This document shows, one piece after another, positions 1 to 5,947 of a stretch of DNA of 8,843 nt. The stretch's first letter is position 1; every line of letters starts with the position of its first letter. A model generated the notes under the pieces. That model ran no database searches, was not told where the DNA came from, and saw only the letters and a program-made list of their open reading frames with translations. Location: the NCBI GenBank assembly GCA_026785815.1, contig JAJAZH010000474.1, positions 1 to 8,843 on the forward strand, given 5' to 3'. The position numbers and the translations under genes are program-made. The stretch is from Ramlibacter sp. Its GTDB lineage: Bacteria > Pseudomonadota > Gammaproteobacteria > Burkholderiales > Burkholderiaceae_C.

Positions 1-257
1 GGCTGCAGCAGGACCACCTGCAGATGGAATCGCGCTGGGTGCAGGCGCGCAGCGTGCTGGCAGCCATCGCGCACCGGCAGCTGACGCTTCTGGGGCAGGA
101 CGACGAGGCGGCCCTGGATGCCTTTGCCGGCCTGTACGCAGGCCATATCGAGGCAGAAGAAAACAGTGCCTATCCGGCGGCGCGCGCCTTGCTGGACACC
201 GACGCCCTGACCGCCATGAGCCGCGAGATGATGCACCGGCGCGGCCTGACCGACTGA
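1..257 (+). CDS. Hemerythrin HHE cation-binding domain protein, C-terminal part (5' end outside window)
   Basis: The reading frame is open to the left edge, with codons starting at position 3, and ends at TGA 255-257. An internal ATG lies at 24, but coding similarity starts before it (LQQDHLQME), so the gene begins upstream of the window. The visible part looks like the second half of an HHE four-helix bundle: a helix with DHxxME, then a helix with HIEAEEN and a conserved aromatic-Pro (YP), then a terminal helix ending MMHRRG. Proteins of this family bind a di-iron centre through His and Glu/Asp carboxylates, and act in oxygen, NO or iron handling. The H and E of HIEAEE are the expected iron ligands of the third helix. 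The acyl-CoA dehydrogenase gene starts 22 bp downstream on the same strand, so the two may be cotranscribed. The family call is fairly secure; the specific role is unknown. Confidence 0.75.
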   Translation, partial: LQQDHLQMESRWVQARSVLAAIAHRQLTLLGQDDEAALDAFAGLYAGHIEAEENSAYPAARALLDTDALTAMSREMMHRRGLTD

Positions 258-279
258 CCGGTCACGACGTCACTGCTCC

Positions 280-1593
280 ATGGACTTCGCGCCCTCTCCC
301 CGCGCCCAGGACCTCGGCCTGAAGCTCGATGCGTTCATGCAGCGCTACCTGCTGCCCTACAACGCCGCCTGGCACCGCTCGGTCGCTGACGGCATCTACC
401 CGCCGCCCTTTCTGGACGACCTGAAGGCGCTGGCGCGCGAAGAAGGGCTGTGGAACCTGTTCCTGCCCGGCTTGCGGGCGGACGAGCCCGGCACGCGCTT
501 GTGCAACCTCGACTACGCGCCGCTGGCTGAAGCCATGGGCCGCCTGCCCTGGGCGCCGGAGGTCTTCAACTGCAGCGCGCCCGATACCGGCAACATGGAG
601 TTGCTGCATCGCTTCGCCAGCCCGGTGCAGCGCAAACGCTGGCTGGCGCCGTTGCTGGGCGGGTGCATCCGCTCAGCGTTCGCGATGACCGAGCCCGACG
701 TGGCGTCGTCCGATCCCACCAACCTGCACGCGACCGTGCGACGCGAGGACGGGCTGCTGGTGCTGAACGGGCGCAAGTGGTTCATCACCGGCGCCGCCCA
801 TCGCGATTGCAGGCTGCTGGTCGTCATGTGCCGCAACCACGACAGCGATGACCACAACGACATTGGCAGCGACAGCGCGCAGGCGCAGGCACACGGCCGG
901 CACAGCATGGTGCTGGTGCCGCTGGACACGGCCGGCGTGCAGGTGGTGCGCAACATCACCGTCCTGCACCACCACGCGCCCGAAGGCCATTGCGAAATCC
1001 TGCTGCGCGACGTCCGTGTCCCGGCCGATCAGCTCCTGGGCGAATGGGGCCAGGGATTCGCCATGGCACAGGCCCGCCTGGGCCCCGGCCGCGTGCATCA
1101 CTGCATGCGGACAGTCGGCCAGTGCGAACTCGCGCTGGAGTTGCTCACCGCGCGCACCCTGGAGCGCCACGCGTTCGGGCACTACCTGTCGGAATTTTCC
1201 AATGTGCAGGACTGGATCGCCGAGTCCCGCATCGAGATCGACCAGGCCCGACTGCTGGTGCTGCACGCAGCCTGGCTGCTGGACCTGGGCAGCGCTGACC
1301 CGGCGCGGCTGCGGGCCCAGATCGCAGCCATCAAGGTGGTGGCCGCCCGCTTGCAGACGCGGGTGGTCGACCGCGCGATGCAGGCCTTCGGCGCCATGGG
1401 CTTGTCGCCCGATACGCCGCTGGCGTACTTCTGGACCTGGGGCCGGGCGCTGCACCTGATGGATGGGCCCGACGAAGTGCACCTGCGCACGGTGGCGCGG
1501 CACGAGCTGGCGCGGTCCCGCGAACGCACCGGCGCCACGTCTGCCTGGTTCACCACACCCCAGCAGATGCAGGCAGCGCCGCGCATTCGCTAG
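280..1593 (+). CDS. Acyl-CoA dehydrogenase family protein (ACAD10/ACAD11-like)
   Basis: Encodes 437 residues. Acyl-CoA dehydrogenases are cytoplasmic FAD enzymes that introduce the alpha-beta double bond in acyl-CoA and pass electrons to electron-transfer flavoprotein. The order is typical. A helical N-terminal domain covers residues 1-130. The middle beta domain follows, with FAMTEPDVASSDPTN at 134-148 (substrate/FAD contact) and RKWFITGA at 165-172. The C-terminal helical domain carries RLGPGRVHHCMR at 266-277 and DGPDEVHLRTVARHEL at 395-410, which are hallmarks of the ACAD10/11 branch, whose members act on long-chain or hydroxylated acyl-CoAs. The kinase-like domain fused in animal ACAD11 is absent. 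A His/Asp-rich insert (about 186-208) sits in the beta domain. The ATG at 280 is chosen because the N-terminal helix starts there; no clear Shine-Dalgarno is visible. It lies 22 bp after the hemerythrin-like gene and ends 12 bp from the convergent transporter gene. Substrate cannot be assigned; the family is near certain. Confidence 0.93.
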   Translation: MDFAPSPRAQDLGLKLDAFMQRYLLPYNAAWHRSVADGIYPPPFLDDLKALAREEGLWNLFLPGLRADEPGTRLCNLDYAPLAEAMGRLPWAPEVFNCSAPDTGNMELLHRFASPVQRKRWLAPLLGGCIRSAFAMTEPDVASSDPTNLHATVRREDGLLVLNGRKWFITGAAHRDCRLLVVMCRNHDSDDHNDIGSDSAQAQAHGRHSMVLVPLDTAGVQVVRNITVLHHHAPEGHCEILLRDVRVPADQLLGEWGQGFAMAQARLGPGRVHHCMRTVGQCELALELLTARTLERHAFGHYLSEFSNVQDWIAESRIEIDQARLLVLHAAWLLDLGSADPARLRAQIAAIKVVAARLQTRVVDRAMQAFGAMGLSPDTPLAYFWTWGRALHLMDGPDEVHLRTVARHELARSRERTGATSAWFTTPQQMQAAPRIR

Positions 1594-1605
1594 GGTCGGC
1601 CGCAG

Positions 1606-2859
1606 TCAGGCCGCTGGCGCCAGAGCGGTGCGGCGAACGCGCCGGATGTTGAAGGCGCTGGCGATCAGGATCGCCTGGAACAGCACCAGGCCCAGCCACA
1701 CCCCCTGGTACTGCTGGCGGTCCATCAACGCGCCGAACACCAATGGCGCCAGCGCCTGGCCGATGTCGAGACTGGAATAGACGACGCCGTAGACCCGTCC
1801 GGTGGCGTTCTCGGGACTGGAGCGCTTGACCAGCAGGTCGCGGGACGGCGCGGCCAGTCCGCTGGCGAAGCCCATGGCGCCGAACAGCGCCGGCACCGCC
1901 AGCGCAGGCACCGGTGCGAAGCCGATCGCCAGGGCGACCAGCGCAGCGGTCCCGAAGCCGGCAGCGACGACCCGTTCGCAGCGCGACGGGTCCGCCGCCA
2001 GGAAGCCCCCCAGCACCATCCCGCCGGCGCTGAACACCATGTACACGGTCAGGCACATGGCGGCCAGTGCGATCGGCACGCCGTGCAATTGCCGGGCGGC
2101 CTCGGGCGCGAACGACTGGATCACGCTCAGGACCACGGCGTAGAAAAAGAAGAACGCAAAGCACATCCAGAGCGCCGGGATCCGAAGGAAGGCGAAGTCG
2201 CCGTCCCGATATTGCCCGCTGGTGGCCGGCGACGGCACCATCGCCGGCAGTGCCAGCCGGGCCCGGTTCAGCCACAGCACCAGCATCACCCCGAAGACCA
2301 GCGTGCCGGCGCCTGCCAGGGCCACGCGCCAGGAAAACGCGATCGCCAACGGCACCAGCAAGGCCGGGGCCAATGCCCAGCCCAGGCTGCCGGTGATGCC
2401 ATGAAAACTGTAGGCGTGGCCCAGGCGCGCGGCGCTGACCTTGCGGTTGAGCAGCGTGTAGTTGACCGGATGGAACACCCCGTTGCCGACGCCGGCCAGC
2501 ACCGAGCACAGGGCCATCACCCCGTAGTTGGGACTGAGCGCGAACCCGAAGGCCGCCAGTCCCAGCAGCGCGAGGCCGGCGAACAGGATCGGCCGCGGGC
2601 CCATCCGGTCGACCAGGAAGCCGGACGCTGTCTGCACGCCGCAGGAGACGACGAAAAACAGCGTCATCAGGAAGCCGAGCTCGGTGTAGCTGGCGTTGAA
2701 AGCATCCTTCAGCCACGGAAACAGCGGCGCCAGCAACAGCTGGCTGAAGTGGCTGACCATGTGCGCCAGCCCGACCAGACCGATCAGCCCGGCGTCCTGC
2801 CGCAACGGCGCGGCCAGGGGCGGTGCGGCGGCGGCGGCAGCGGCAGACGTGATGGTCAT
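1606..2859 (-). CDS. Major facilitator superfamily (MFS) transporter
   Basis: Encodes 417 residues from ATG 2859, with stop TGA at 1608-1606. An in-frame TTG at 2895 would add 12 residues, but it has no ribosome binding site and the added residues resemble nothing. Neither start has a strong Shine-Dalgarno. A short Ala-rich N-terminus (about residues 5-18) precedes alternating hydrophobic segments consistent with 12 transmembrane helices. The loop between helices 2 and 3 carries the MFS motif-A-like GFLVDRMGPR at 80-89. FHPVNYTLLNRK (129-140) followed by GHAYSFHGITGSLGWALAPA recurs in weaker form in the second half (APSRDLLVKRSSPENATGRVYG, then SLDIGQALAPLVFG), as expected from the internal duplication of the fold. 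The pattern resembles fosmidomycin-resistance-like or other drug/metabolite efflux MFS proteins, but the substrate is unknown. It is monocistronic here: convergent with the acyl-CoA dehydrogenase gene and divergent from the small gene at 3072. Confidence 0.9.
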   Translation of the reverse strand: MTITSAAAAAAAPPLAAPLRQDAGLIGLVGLAHMVSHFSQLLLAPLFPWLKDAFNASYTELGFLMTLFFVVSCGVQTASGFLVDRMGPRPILFAGLALLGLAAFGFALSPNYGVMALCSVLAGVGNGVFHPVNYTLLNRKVSAARLGHAYSFHGITGSLGWALAPALLVPLAIAFSWRVALAGAGTLVFGVMLVLWLNRARLALPAMVPSPATSGQYRDGDFAFLRIPALWMCFAFFFFYAVVLSVIQSFAPEAARQLHGVPIALAAMCLTVYMVFSAGGMVLGGFLAADPSRCERVVAAGFGTAALVALAIGFAPVPALAVPALFGAMGFASGLAAPSRDLLVKRSSPENATGRVYGVVYSSLDIGQALAPLVFGALMDRQQYQGVWLGLVLFQAILIASAFNIRRVRRTALAPAA

Positions 2860-2947
2860 GCCGCAATCGTACCGCGCCCCGAGCCGTTTCCCCAATGACG
2901 GGCGCCGCGCAACGACAAGCCGTAGCGGCCTGCGCTGAGGTTGGTTC

Positions 2948-2960
2948 AGGAGAATTTCCT
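2948..2960. promoter_or_regulatory. Imperfect palindrome AGGAGAATTTCCT, possible operator or promoter element
   Basis: Five of the six base pairs around the central A match. It lies 111 bp upstream of the small gene's ATG and about 90 bp upstream of the MFS ATG. It is an AT-richer island in GC-rich DNA and has the size of a dimeric regulator half-site pair. No regulator is identifiable from the sequence, so this is a structural observation only. Confidence 0.3.
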
Positions 2961-3061
2961 ACGCCCGGCTCCGCCAGTATCCGACCGTTGCGCCAGCGCC
3001 GCCCGCGTTCAATTCACCCGTCGAAACGAGCCGCACCGGCTCATCGAAAACAAGAGAGATC

Positions 3062-3067
3062 GGGAGG
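3062..3067 (+). promoter_or_regulatory. Ribosome binding site GGGAGG of the small gene
   Basis: The GGGAGG run ends 4 nt before ATG 3072. This is a strong purine-rich Shine-Dalgarno and a good one for this window, where most starts lack it. It decides the start of the small gene against the upstream in-frame alternatives. Confidence 0.6.
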
Positions 3068-3071
3068 GCTT

Positions 3072-3314
3072 ATGGGGCAGCAAGAGAAGAACGGAAACCA
3101 AAGCGAAGACCAGCATAAAGTGCGCGATGACTACGCATCCTCCAGCCGCAAGCCGGACGCCCAACGCGATACAGATCGCGAGGCCGACCGCAGCATCGGC
3201 TCCGGGGCCAGCGGCGAAGGCGCCGGTAGCGCGCTCGAGGCCATGCTGAAAAGGCGCCAGTCGCACGTCGACTCGCTCCCGGGCCCGGTCCCGCCTCCAG
3301 TCGTGCCGCCGTAG
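3072..3314 (+). CDS. Small hydrophilic hypothetical protein (80 aa)
   Basis: ATG 3072 with GGGAGG just upstream, stop TAG at 3312-3314. The product is 80 residues and I do not recognise a family. Residues 1-45 are almost entirely polar and charged (Gln, Asn, Glu, Asp, Lys, Arg, Ser), for example MGQQEKNGNQSEDQHK, and should be disordered. A Gly/Ala/Ser patch (43-53) leads into a short amphipathic piece, ALEAMLKRRQSHVDSLPG (about 54-71), and the protein ends in a Pro-rich tail (PVPPPVVPP). There is no signal peptide, membrane segment or cysteine. The composition resembles small stress-associated or intrinsically disordered proteins of Burkholderiales, but that is only an impression. The strong RBS, absence of low-quality codons and position in an otherwise empty gap argue that it is translated. 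The gene stands alone, divergent from the MFS gene and convergent with the lipid operon. Confidence 0.6.
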   Translation: MGQQEKNGNQSEDQHKVRDDYASSSRKPDAQRDTDREADRSIGSGASGEGAGSALEAMLKRRQSHVDSLPGPVPPPVVPP

Positions 3315-3392
3315 GGCGCAAGGAAGAAGGACCCGGATCGCTCCGGCGCATCTTGACGCCCCAAAGCGCGCGCAAGGCCGACCACCCACACC

Positions 3393-3466
3393 TTGTCATA
3401 CCGGGCTCGACCCGGTCTCCACGGTGACCGGCGCGCATGGATGCCGGGTCAAGCCCGGCATGACAA
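3393..3466. repeat. Inverted pair of GC-rich hairpins, dispersed-repeat-like; possible bidirectional transcription end
   Basis: Two 23-bp arms (3393-3415 and 3444-3466) are inverted repeats matching at 21 of 23 positions, separated by 28 bp. Each arm is also a hairpin by itself. The right one is ATGCCGGG-tcaag-CCCGGCAT (3441-3461, 8 perfect pairs). The left one is ACCGGG-ctcga-CCCGGT (3400-3416, 6 perfect pairs). The GTCATGCCGGGCTTGACCCG type of unit is, from memory, a common dispersed intergenic element in proteobacterial genomes. It lies between convergent genes, 25 bp after the metallophosphoesterase stop and 78 bp after the small gene's stop. There is no T-tract on either side, so it is not a classical intrinsic terminator, though it could stabilise 3' ends or help Rho-dependent termination. 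Confidence 0.75.
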
Positions 3467-3490
3467 CTTTCTGTCTCTGCGCCGAAGCAC

Positions 3491-4309
3491 CTACGCTGGG
3501 CCAACGGTCTGCCAGCCCGCATCAGTCCAGTTGAAGGCTTGGGTCGACGCCTCCTGAAACTTCTCCTGCTCGATGACCCAAGCCCAGCGCACCACCTCGA
3601 GCCGGTCGGCGTCGGAGCGGATCAGGTTGAAGGAATTGGTTTCTCCGCGGCTGCGGGTCGACGTGGCGGTGCCGGCCTGCACCACCAGCGCGGCGCGGCC
3701 ATCGACCGGATAGCGGGTCGCCGTGCTGGAGATGTGGGTGGTATGGAGATGCCCTGCCAGCAGCACGTCGGCGCCGGCCCGAAGGAACACTCCCATCGCC
3801 TCCTCGGCCCGGTCCACCAGGTGTTTTTCCTTGAAGCCTTCGGGCAGGTCGAACGGATGGTGGGTGACAACGAACTTGGTCAACCGGTCGTGCAGCGGCG
3901 CCATCCGGTCGTGCAGCCGCTGCATCTGCACCTTGTTGACGCGCCCGTCCTTGAAGGTGAAGGATCGCGCGGTGTTGATACCGGCAACGGCGATCTCGTC
4001 GTCGGCGTGGAACGGCTCCAGATCCGCGCTGATAAATTTGCGGTACTTCGTCAGCGGCGAAAAGAAGCGCTGAAACACGTTGTAGAGCGGCACGTCGTGG
4101 TTGCCGGGAACGACGATCTGCGGCTTCGGCAGCCGGTCCAGGAACTCGCGTGCCGCCTTGAATTCGTGCGGCTTGGCGCGCTGGGTCAGGTCGCCGGAAA
4201 CCACCACCACATCGGGCTCGAGGCTGTGGATCAGCGGAACAATGGCGGCAGCGACGGTTTCGTCGACGCGGCCGAAGTGGATGTCGGACAGGTGCACCAA
4301 TATCTTCAT
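3491..4309 (-). CDS. Calcineurin-like metallophosphoesterase
   Basis: Encodes 272 residues from ATG 4309 to TGA at 3491. The same frame is open further upstream to 4741, but that part lies over the lipid kinase gene and is not protein-like. MKILVHLSDIHFG is the canonical N-terminus of the family. All metal-binding motifs are present: D9-x-H11, GD at 39-40, GNHD at 69-72, HH at 150-151 and GHLH at 186-189. These coordinate a dinuclear metal centre for hydrolysis of phosphomono- or phosphodiesters. The sequence is closest in style to the cAMP phosphodiesterase CpdA / Icc-like group (LSDIHFG, SGDLT, VPGNHD, GHxH), but the substrate cannot be fixed. No signal peptide, so cytoplasmic. The start overlaps the stop of the lipid kinase gene as ATGA, which indicates translational coupling and a shared transcript. 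It is the last gene of the three-gene operon. Confidence 0.92.
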   Translation of the reverse strand: MKILVHLSDIHFGRVDETVAAAIVPLIHSLEPDVVVVSGDLTQRAKPHEFKAAREFLDRLPKPQIVVPGNHDVPLYNVFQRFFSPLTKYRKFISADLEPFHADDEIAVAGINTARSFTFKDGRVNKVQMQRLHDRMAPLHDRLTKFVVTHHPFDLPEGFKEKHLVDRAEEAMGVFLRAGADVLLAGHLHTTHISSTATRYPVDGRAALVVQAGTATSTRSRGETNSFNLIRSDADRLEVVRWAWVIEQEKFQEASTQAFNWTDAGWQTVGPA

Positions 4310-5214
4310 GCTGGCTGGCTCTGCGCGGGGACGATCACCCGCAAGGCGCCGGGACGCACCCGGTAGTGCAACGGCGTCTGCATTTTCGTCACTTCTCCGT
4401 CGGTGGCGACCCGCAGCTCGCGGTGGCGCGTGCGGACGGTGAACTGCTGCAGCGCCAACACGTCGAAATCGCGGGCCTGGTCGAGCCGCCGGAACAGCGC
4501 CCGCAACGCCAGCTGCAGCAGCCCGAAGCGACTCATCCGATGGGTCAGGTACAGCGACAGCTGGCCCCGGTCGAGCGCCGGCCGGGCGCCGATCTCGAAG
4601 CCCTCCATCGTGTACTGGTTGTTGCCGATGAAGACGAAGGGCGTGCGCCGCACCAGCGTGTCGTCGCTGACGTCGACGTGCACTTTCAGCACCGGGTAGC
4701 GCCGCGCCGCCGTGATGCTGGCCTCCAGCAGCGCCCGCCACTTCCCGTGCCCGAGCCGGCGCTGCCGTTGCTCGCGGTCCTGCACGATGTTCGGATAGAG
4801 ACCGAGGCCGGAATTGTTGATGAAGATCCGGCCGTTGACCTCGCCGACATCGACTTTGATCTGCCGGCCGGCTGCGATGACGGCAATCGCGGCGTCCTGC
4901 TCCAGCGGGATCGCCAGGTCCTTGGCGAAGTGGTTCAGCGTCCCCATCGGCAGCACGCCCAGGGTCACCGGCGTGTCGACCAGGCCGGCGGCCACCGCGC
5001 TGACGGTGCCGTCGCCGCCGCCGGCCACCACCACCTGCACGCCCTGCTCCACTGCCTTGCGCACGATGCCCTCGATGTCGGCGCCGTTCTCGATCACCTT
5101 CACTTCGGCTTCGAGCCCGGCGGCCCGGAACTTCTGCTCCAGGTCCTGCGCCCAGTCCGGCGCCGCGCCGGTGCCGGCGCTGGAATTGACGATCACGGTG
5201 ACGGTCGCTGCCAT
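4306..5214 (-). CDS. Diacylglycerol kinase catalytic-domain lipid kinase (YegS/DgkB-like)
   Basis: Encodes 302 residues from ATG 5214; a TTG at 5220 overlapping the upstream stop would add two residues. This family phosphorylates diacylglycerol or related lipids with ATP at the inner membrane face. Visible motifs are NSSAG at 10-14 (first strand of the kinase fold), the nucleotide-binding GGGDGT at 65-70, PMGTLNHFA at 89-97, NNSGLGLYP at 133-141 and DGE at 272-274, where the catalytic-base aspartate sits in the YegS/DgkB family. Length matches the family's usual 290-320. It lacks the transmembrane helices of the small DgkA type, so it is peripheral. It starts 2 bp after the PAP2 phosphatase stop and overlaps the metallophosphoesterase start by 4 bases. 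Pairing a lipid kinase with a lipid phosphatase suggests head-group recycling or phosphatidate balance. The exact lipid is not determinable; sphingoid or other alcohols are possible. Confidence 0.93.
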   Translation of the reverse strand: MAATVTVIVNSSAGTGAAPDWAQDLEQKFRAAGLEAEVKVIENGADIEGIVRKAVEQGVQVVVAGGGDGTVSAVAAGLVDTPVTLGVLPMGTLNHFAKDLAIPLEQDAAIAVIAAGRQIKVDVGEVNGRIFINNSGLGLYPNIVQDREQRQRRLGHGKWRALLEASITAARRYPVLKVHVDVSDDTLVRRTPFVFIGNNQYTMEGFEIGARPALDRGQLSLYLTHRMSRFGLLQLALRALFRRLDQARDFDVLALQQFTVRTRHRELRVATDGEVTKMQTPLHYRVRPGALRVIVPAQSQPA

Positions 5215-5216
5215 GG

Positions 5217-5765
5217 TCAAGCCGCGGGGCCGTTGCGACGGCGCTGGAACGCCCGCACGCCTGACAGGCAGACCGCCAGCCAGAACACGCCTTCCACCAG
5301 CGCCGCCACCACGTCGGTAAAGTAGTGCACGCCCAGGTAAATGCGCGACAGGCCGACCAGGAGAATCATTGCCGCGGCGACCGCCACGATCCAGCCCTGC
5401 CAGGGCCGCGCCCGCGGATGCGAGAGCAGGAAGGCGGCCAGGAAACCGTAGAAGACGGTGGCCCCGGCGGTGTGCCCGCTCGGGAAACTATAGGTCGTCA
5501 GTACCAGCACCGGGTCGTCGAAATGCGGGCGCGCCCGCTGCACCAGGTTCTTCACGCCCACGTTGAGCAGCATCACGCCGGGCACGGACAGCACCAGCGC
5601 CAGCAACCACCACGAGCGACCGGCTCGGTGCAGCGACCAGCCCAGCACGGCGGTCATCAACAGCAGCCCTGGCGTGCTGTGCCAGTACGACAACACCAGC
5701 ATGAACTGGGTGACCACCGGATGCGTGTGCGCATGGAACCAGGCGCTGATGGGAAGATCGATCAA
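5217..5765 (-). CDS. PAP2-family membrane phosphatase
   Basis: Encodes 182 residues. The three PAP2 active-site motifs are intact: K72-x6-R79-P80 (KNLVQRARP), P95-SGH98 (SFPSGH) and S140-R141-x5-H147-x3-D151 (SRIYLGVHYFTD). H98 and H147 are the catalytic pair that forms and resolves a phospho-histidine. Hydrophobic stretches at about 20-42, 52-70, 100-115, 125-142 and 152-170 indicate a polytopic inner-membrane protein. The family dephosphorylates phosphatidate, phosphatidylglycerophosphate or undecaprenyl diphosphate. The start is a TTG at 5765: it is preceded by AGGAG at 11 nt spacing and no in-frame ATG lies nearby. This is the first gene of the operon with the lipid kinase and metallophosphoesterase. 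Its promoter must lie in the divergent region shared with the uvrA-like gene. Which lipid it uses is not visible; undecaprenyl diphosphate recycling is a reasonable alternative to phosphatidate. Confidence 0.92.
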   Translation of the reverse strand: MIDLPISAWFHAHTHPVVTQFMLVLSYWHSTPGLLLMTAVLGWSLHRAGRSWWLLALVLSVPGVMLLNVGVKNLVQRARPHFDDPVLVLTTYSFPSGHTAGATVFYGFLAAFLLSHPRARPWQGWIVAVAAAMILLVGLSRIYLGVHYFTDVVAALVEGVFWLAVCLSGVRAFQRRRNGPAA

Positions 5766-5776
5766 AACTCGTGGGA

Positions 5777-5781
5777 CTCCT
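5777..5781 (-). promoter_or_regulatory. Ribosome binding site AGGAG for the PAP2 gene
   Basis: On the minus strand AGGAG ends 11 nt before the TTG at 5765. The spacing is slightly long but workable. It is the only Shine-Dalgarno near the 5' end and supports the unusual TTG start. Confidence 0.5.
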
Positions 5782-5782
5782 G

Positions 5783-5799
5783 TAGCGTTAGCGTACGCT
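5783..5799. promoter_or_regulatory. TAGCGT tandem repeat with perfect 10-bp palindrome in the PAP2 leader
   Basis: TAGCGT occurs twice in tandem (5783-5788, 5789-5794), and the second copy forms the perfect palindrome AGCGTACGCT (5790-5799). It lies directly upstream of the PAP2 ribosome binding site, within the divergent promoter region shared with the uvrA-like gene. It could be an operator or an mRNA leader structure for the lipid operon. No regulator can be named. Confidence 0.3.
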
Positions 5800-5947
5800 C
5801 AACCGCACCGGGCCGAGGCTCAGGCGCACGCGACTGCGGGTAGGCGGCGGCTGACAACGGATGGGGCGCCGATGTCGGCGTTTTCCCCGGGCAAGCCCCG
5901 CTTCCAGCCGACAGGCCGGGGGCGCGCGGATTGCTAGATTGTGTCGG
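5800..5947. promoter_or_regulatory. Remaining divergent region upstream of the uvrA-like gene
   Basis: This region should hold the uvrA promoter and part of the lipid operon promoter. I see no consensus LexA box (CTG-N10-CAG type), so SOS control is not supported by this sequence. A TAGATT at 5935-5940 resembles a -10 box but has no matching -35 and lies only 8 bp before the chosen ATG. The uvrA reading frame stays open back to 5861, but the extra residues are Arg/Pro-rich and not conserved-looking. Confidence 0.35.

Larger units (their letters stand above)
2860..3071. promoter_or_regulatory. Divergent intergenic region between the MFS gene and the small gene
   Basis: This 212-bp stretch must hold the leftward promoter for the transporter and the rightward one for the small gene. 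I see no convincing -35/-10 pair for sigma-70 on either strand. The only clear structure is the short palindrome at 2948-2960, listed separately. The last 60 bp before the small gene are less GC-rich than the surroundings (cgaaaacaagagag), as is common for a leader. A longer upstream frame (to 2895) exists but contains no protein-like sequence before position 3072. Confidence 0.4.

Noticed and set aside
1550..2866. 438-codon minus-strand frame overlapping the MFS gene
   Set aside because: Shifted frame of the transporter: Arg/Gly-rich, no membrane helices, and the other frame shows clear MFS motifs.
4310..4741. N-terminal extension of the metallophosphoesterase by 144 codons, possible fusion
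   Set aside because: The extension lies entirely within the lipid kinase gene, is Arg/Ala-rich and has no domain; MKILVHLSDIHFG is the natural start and forms an ATGA overlap.
4366..5325. 319-codon plus-strand frame across the lipid kinase gene
   Set aside because: Antisense shadow rich in His, Arg and Gln with no motif; the minus strand encodes an intact GGGDGT kinase.
5935..5940. TAGATT as a -10 box of the uvrA-like gene
   Set aside because: No -35 at the proper distance, and it would imply a nearly leaderless message; kept only as a remark.
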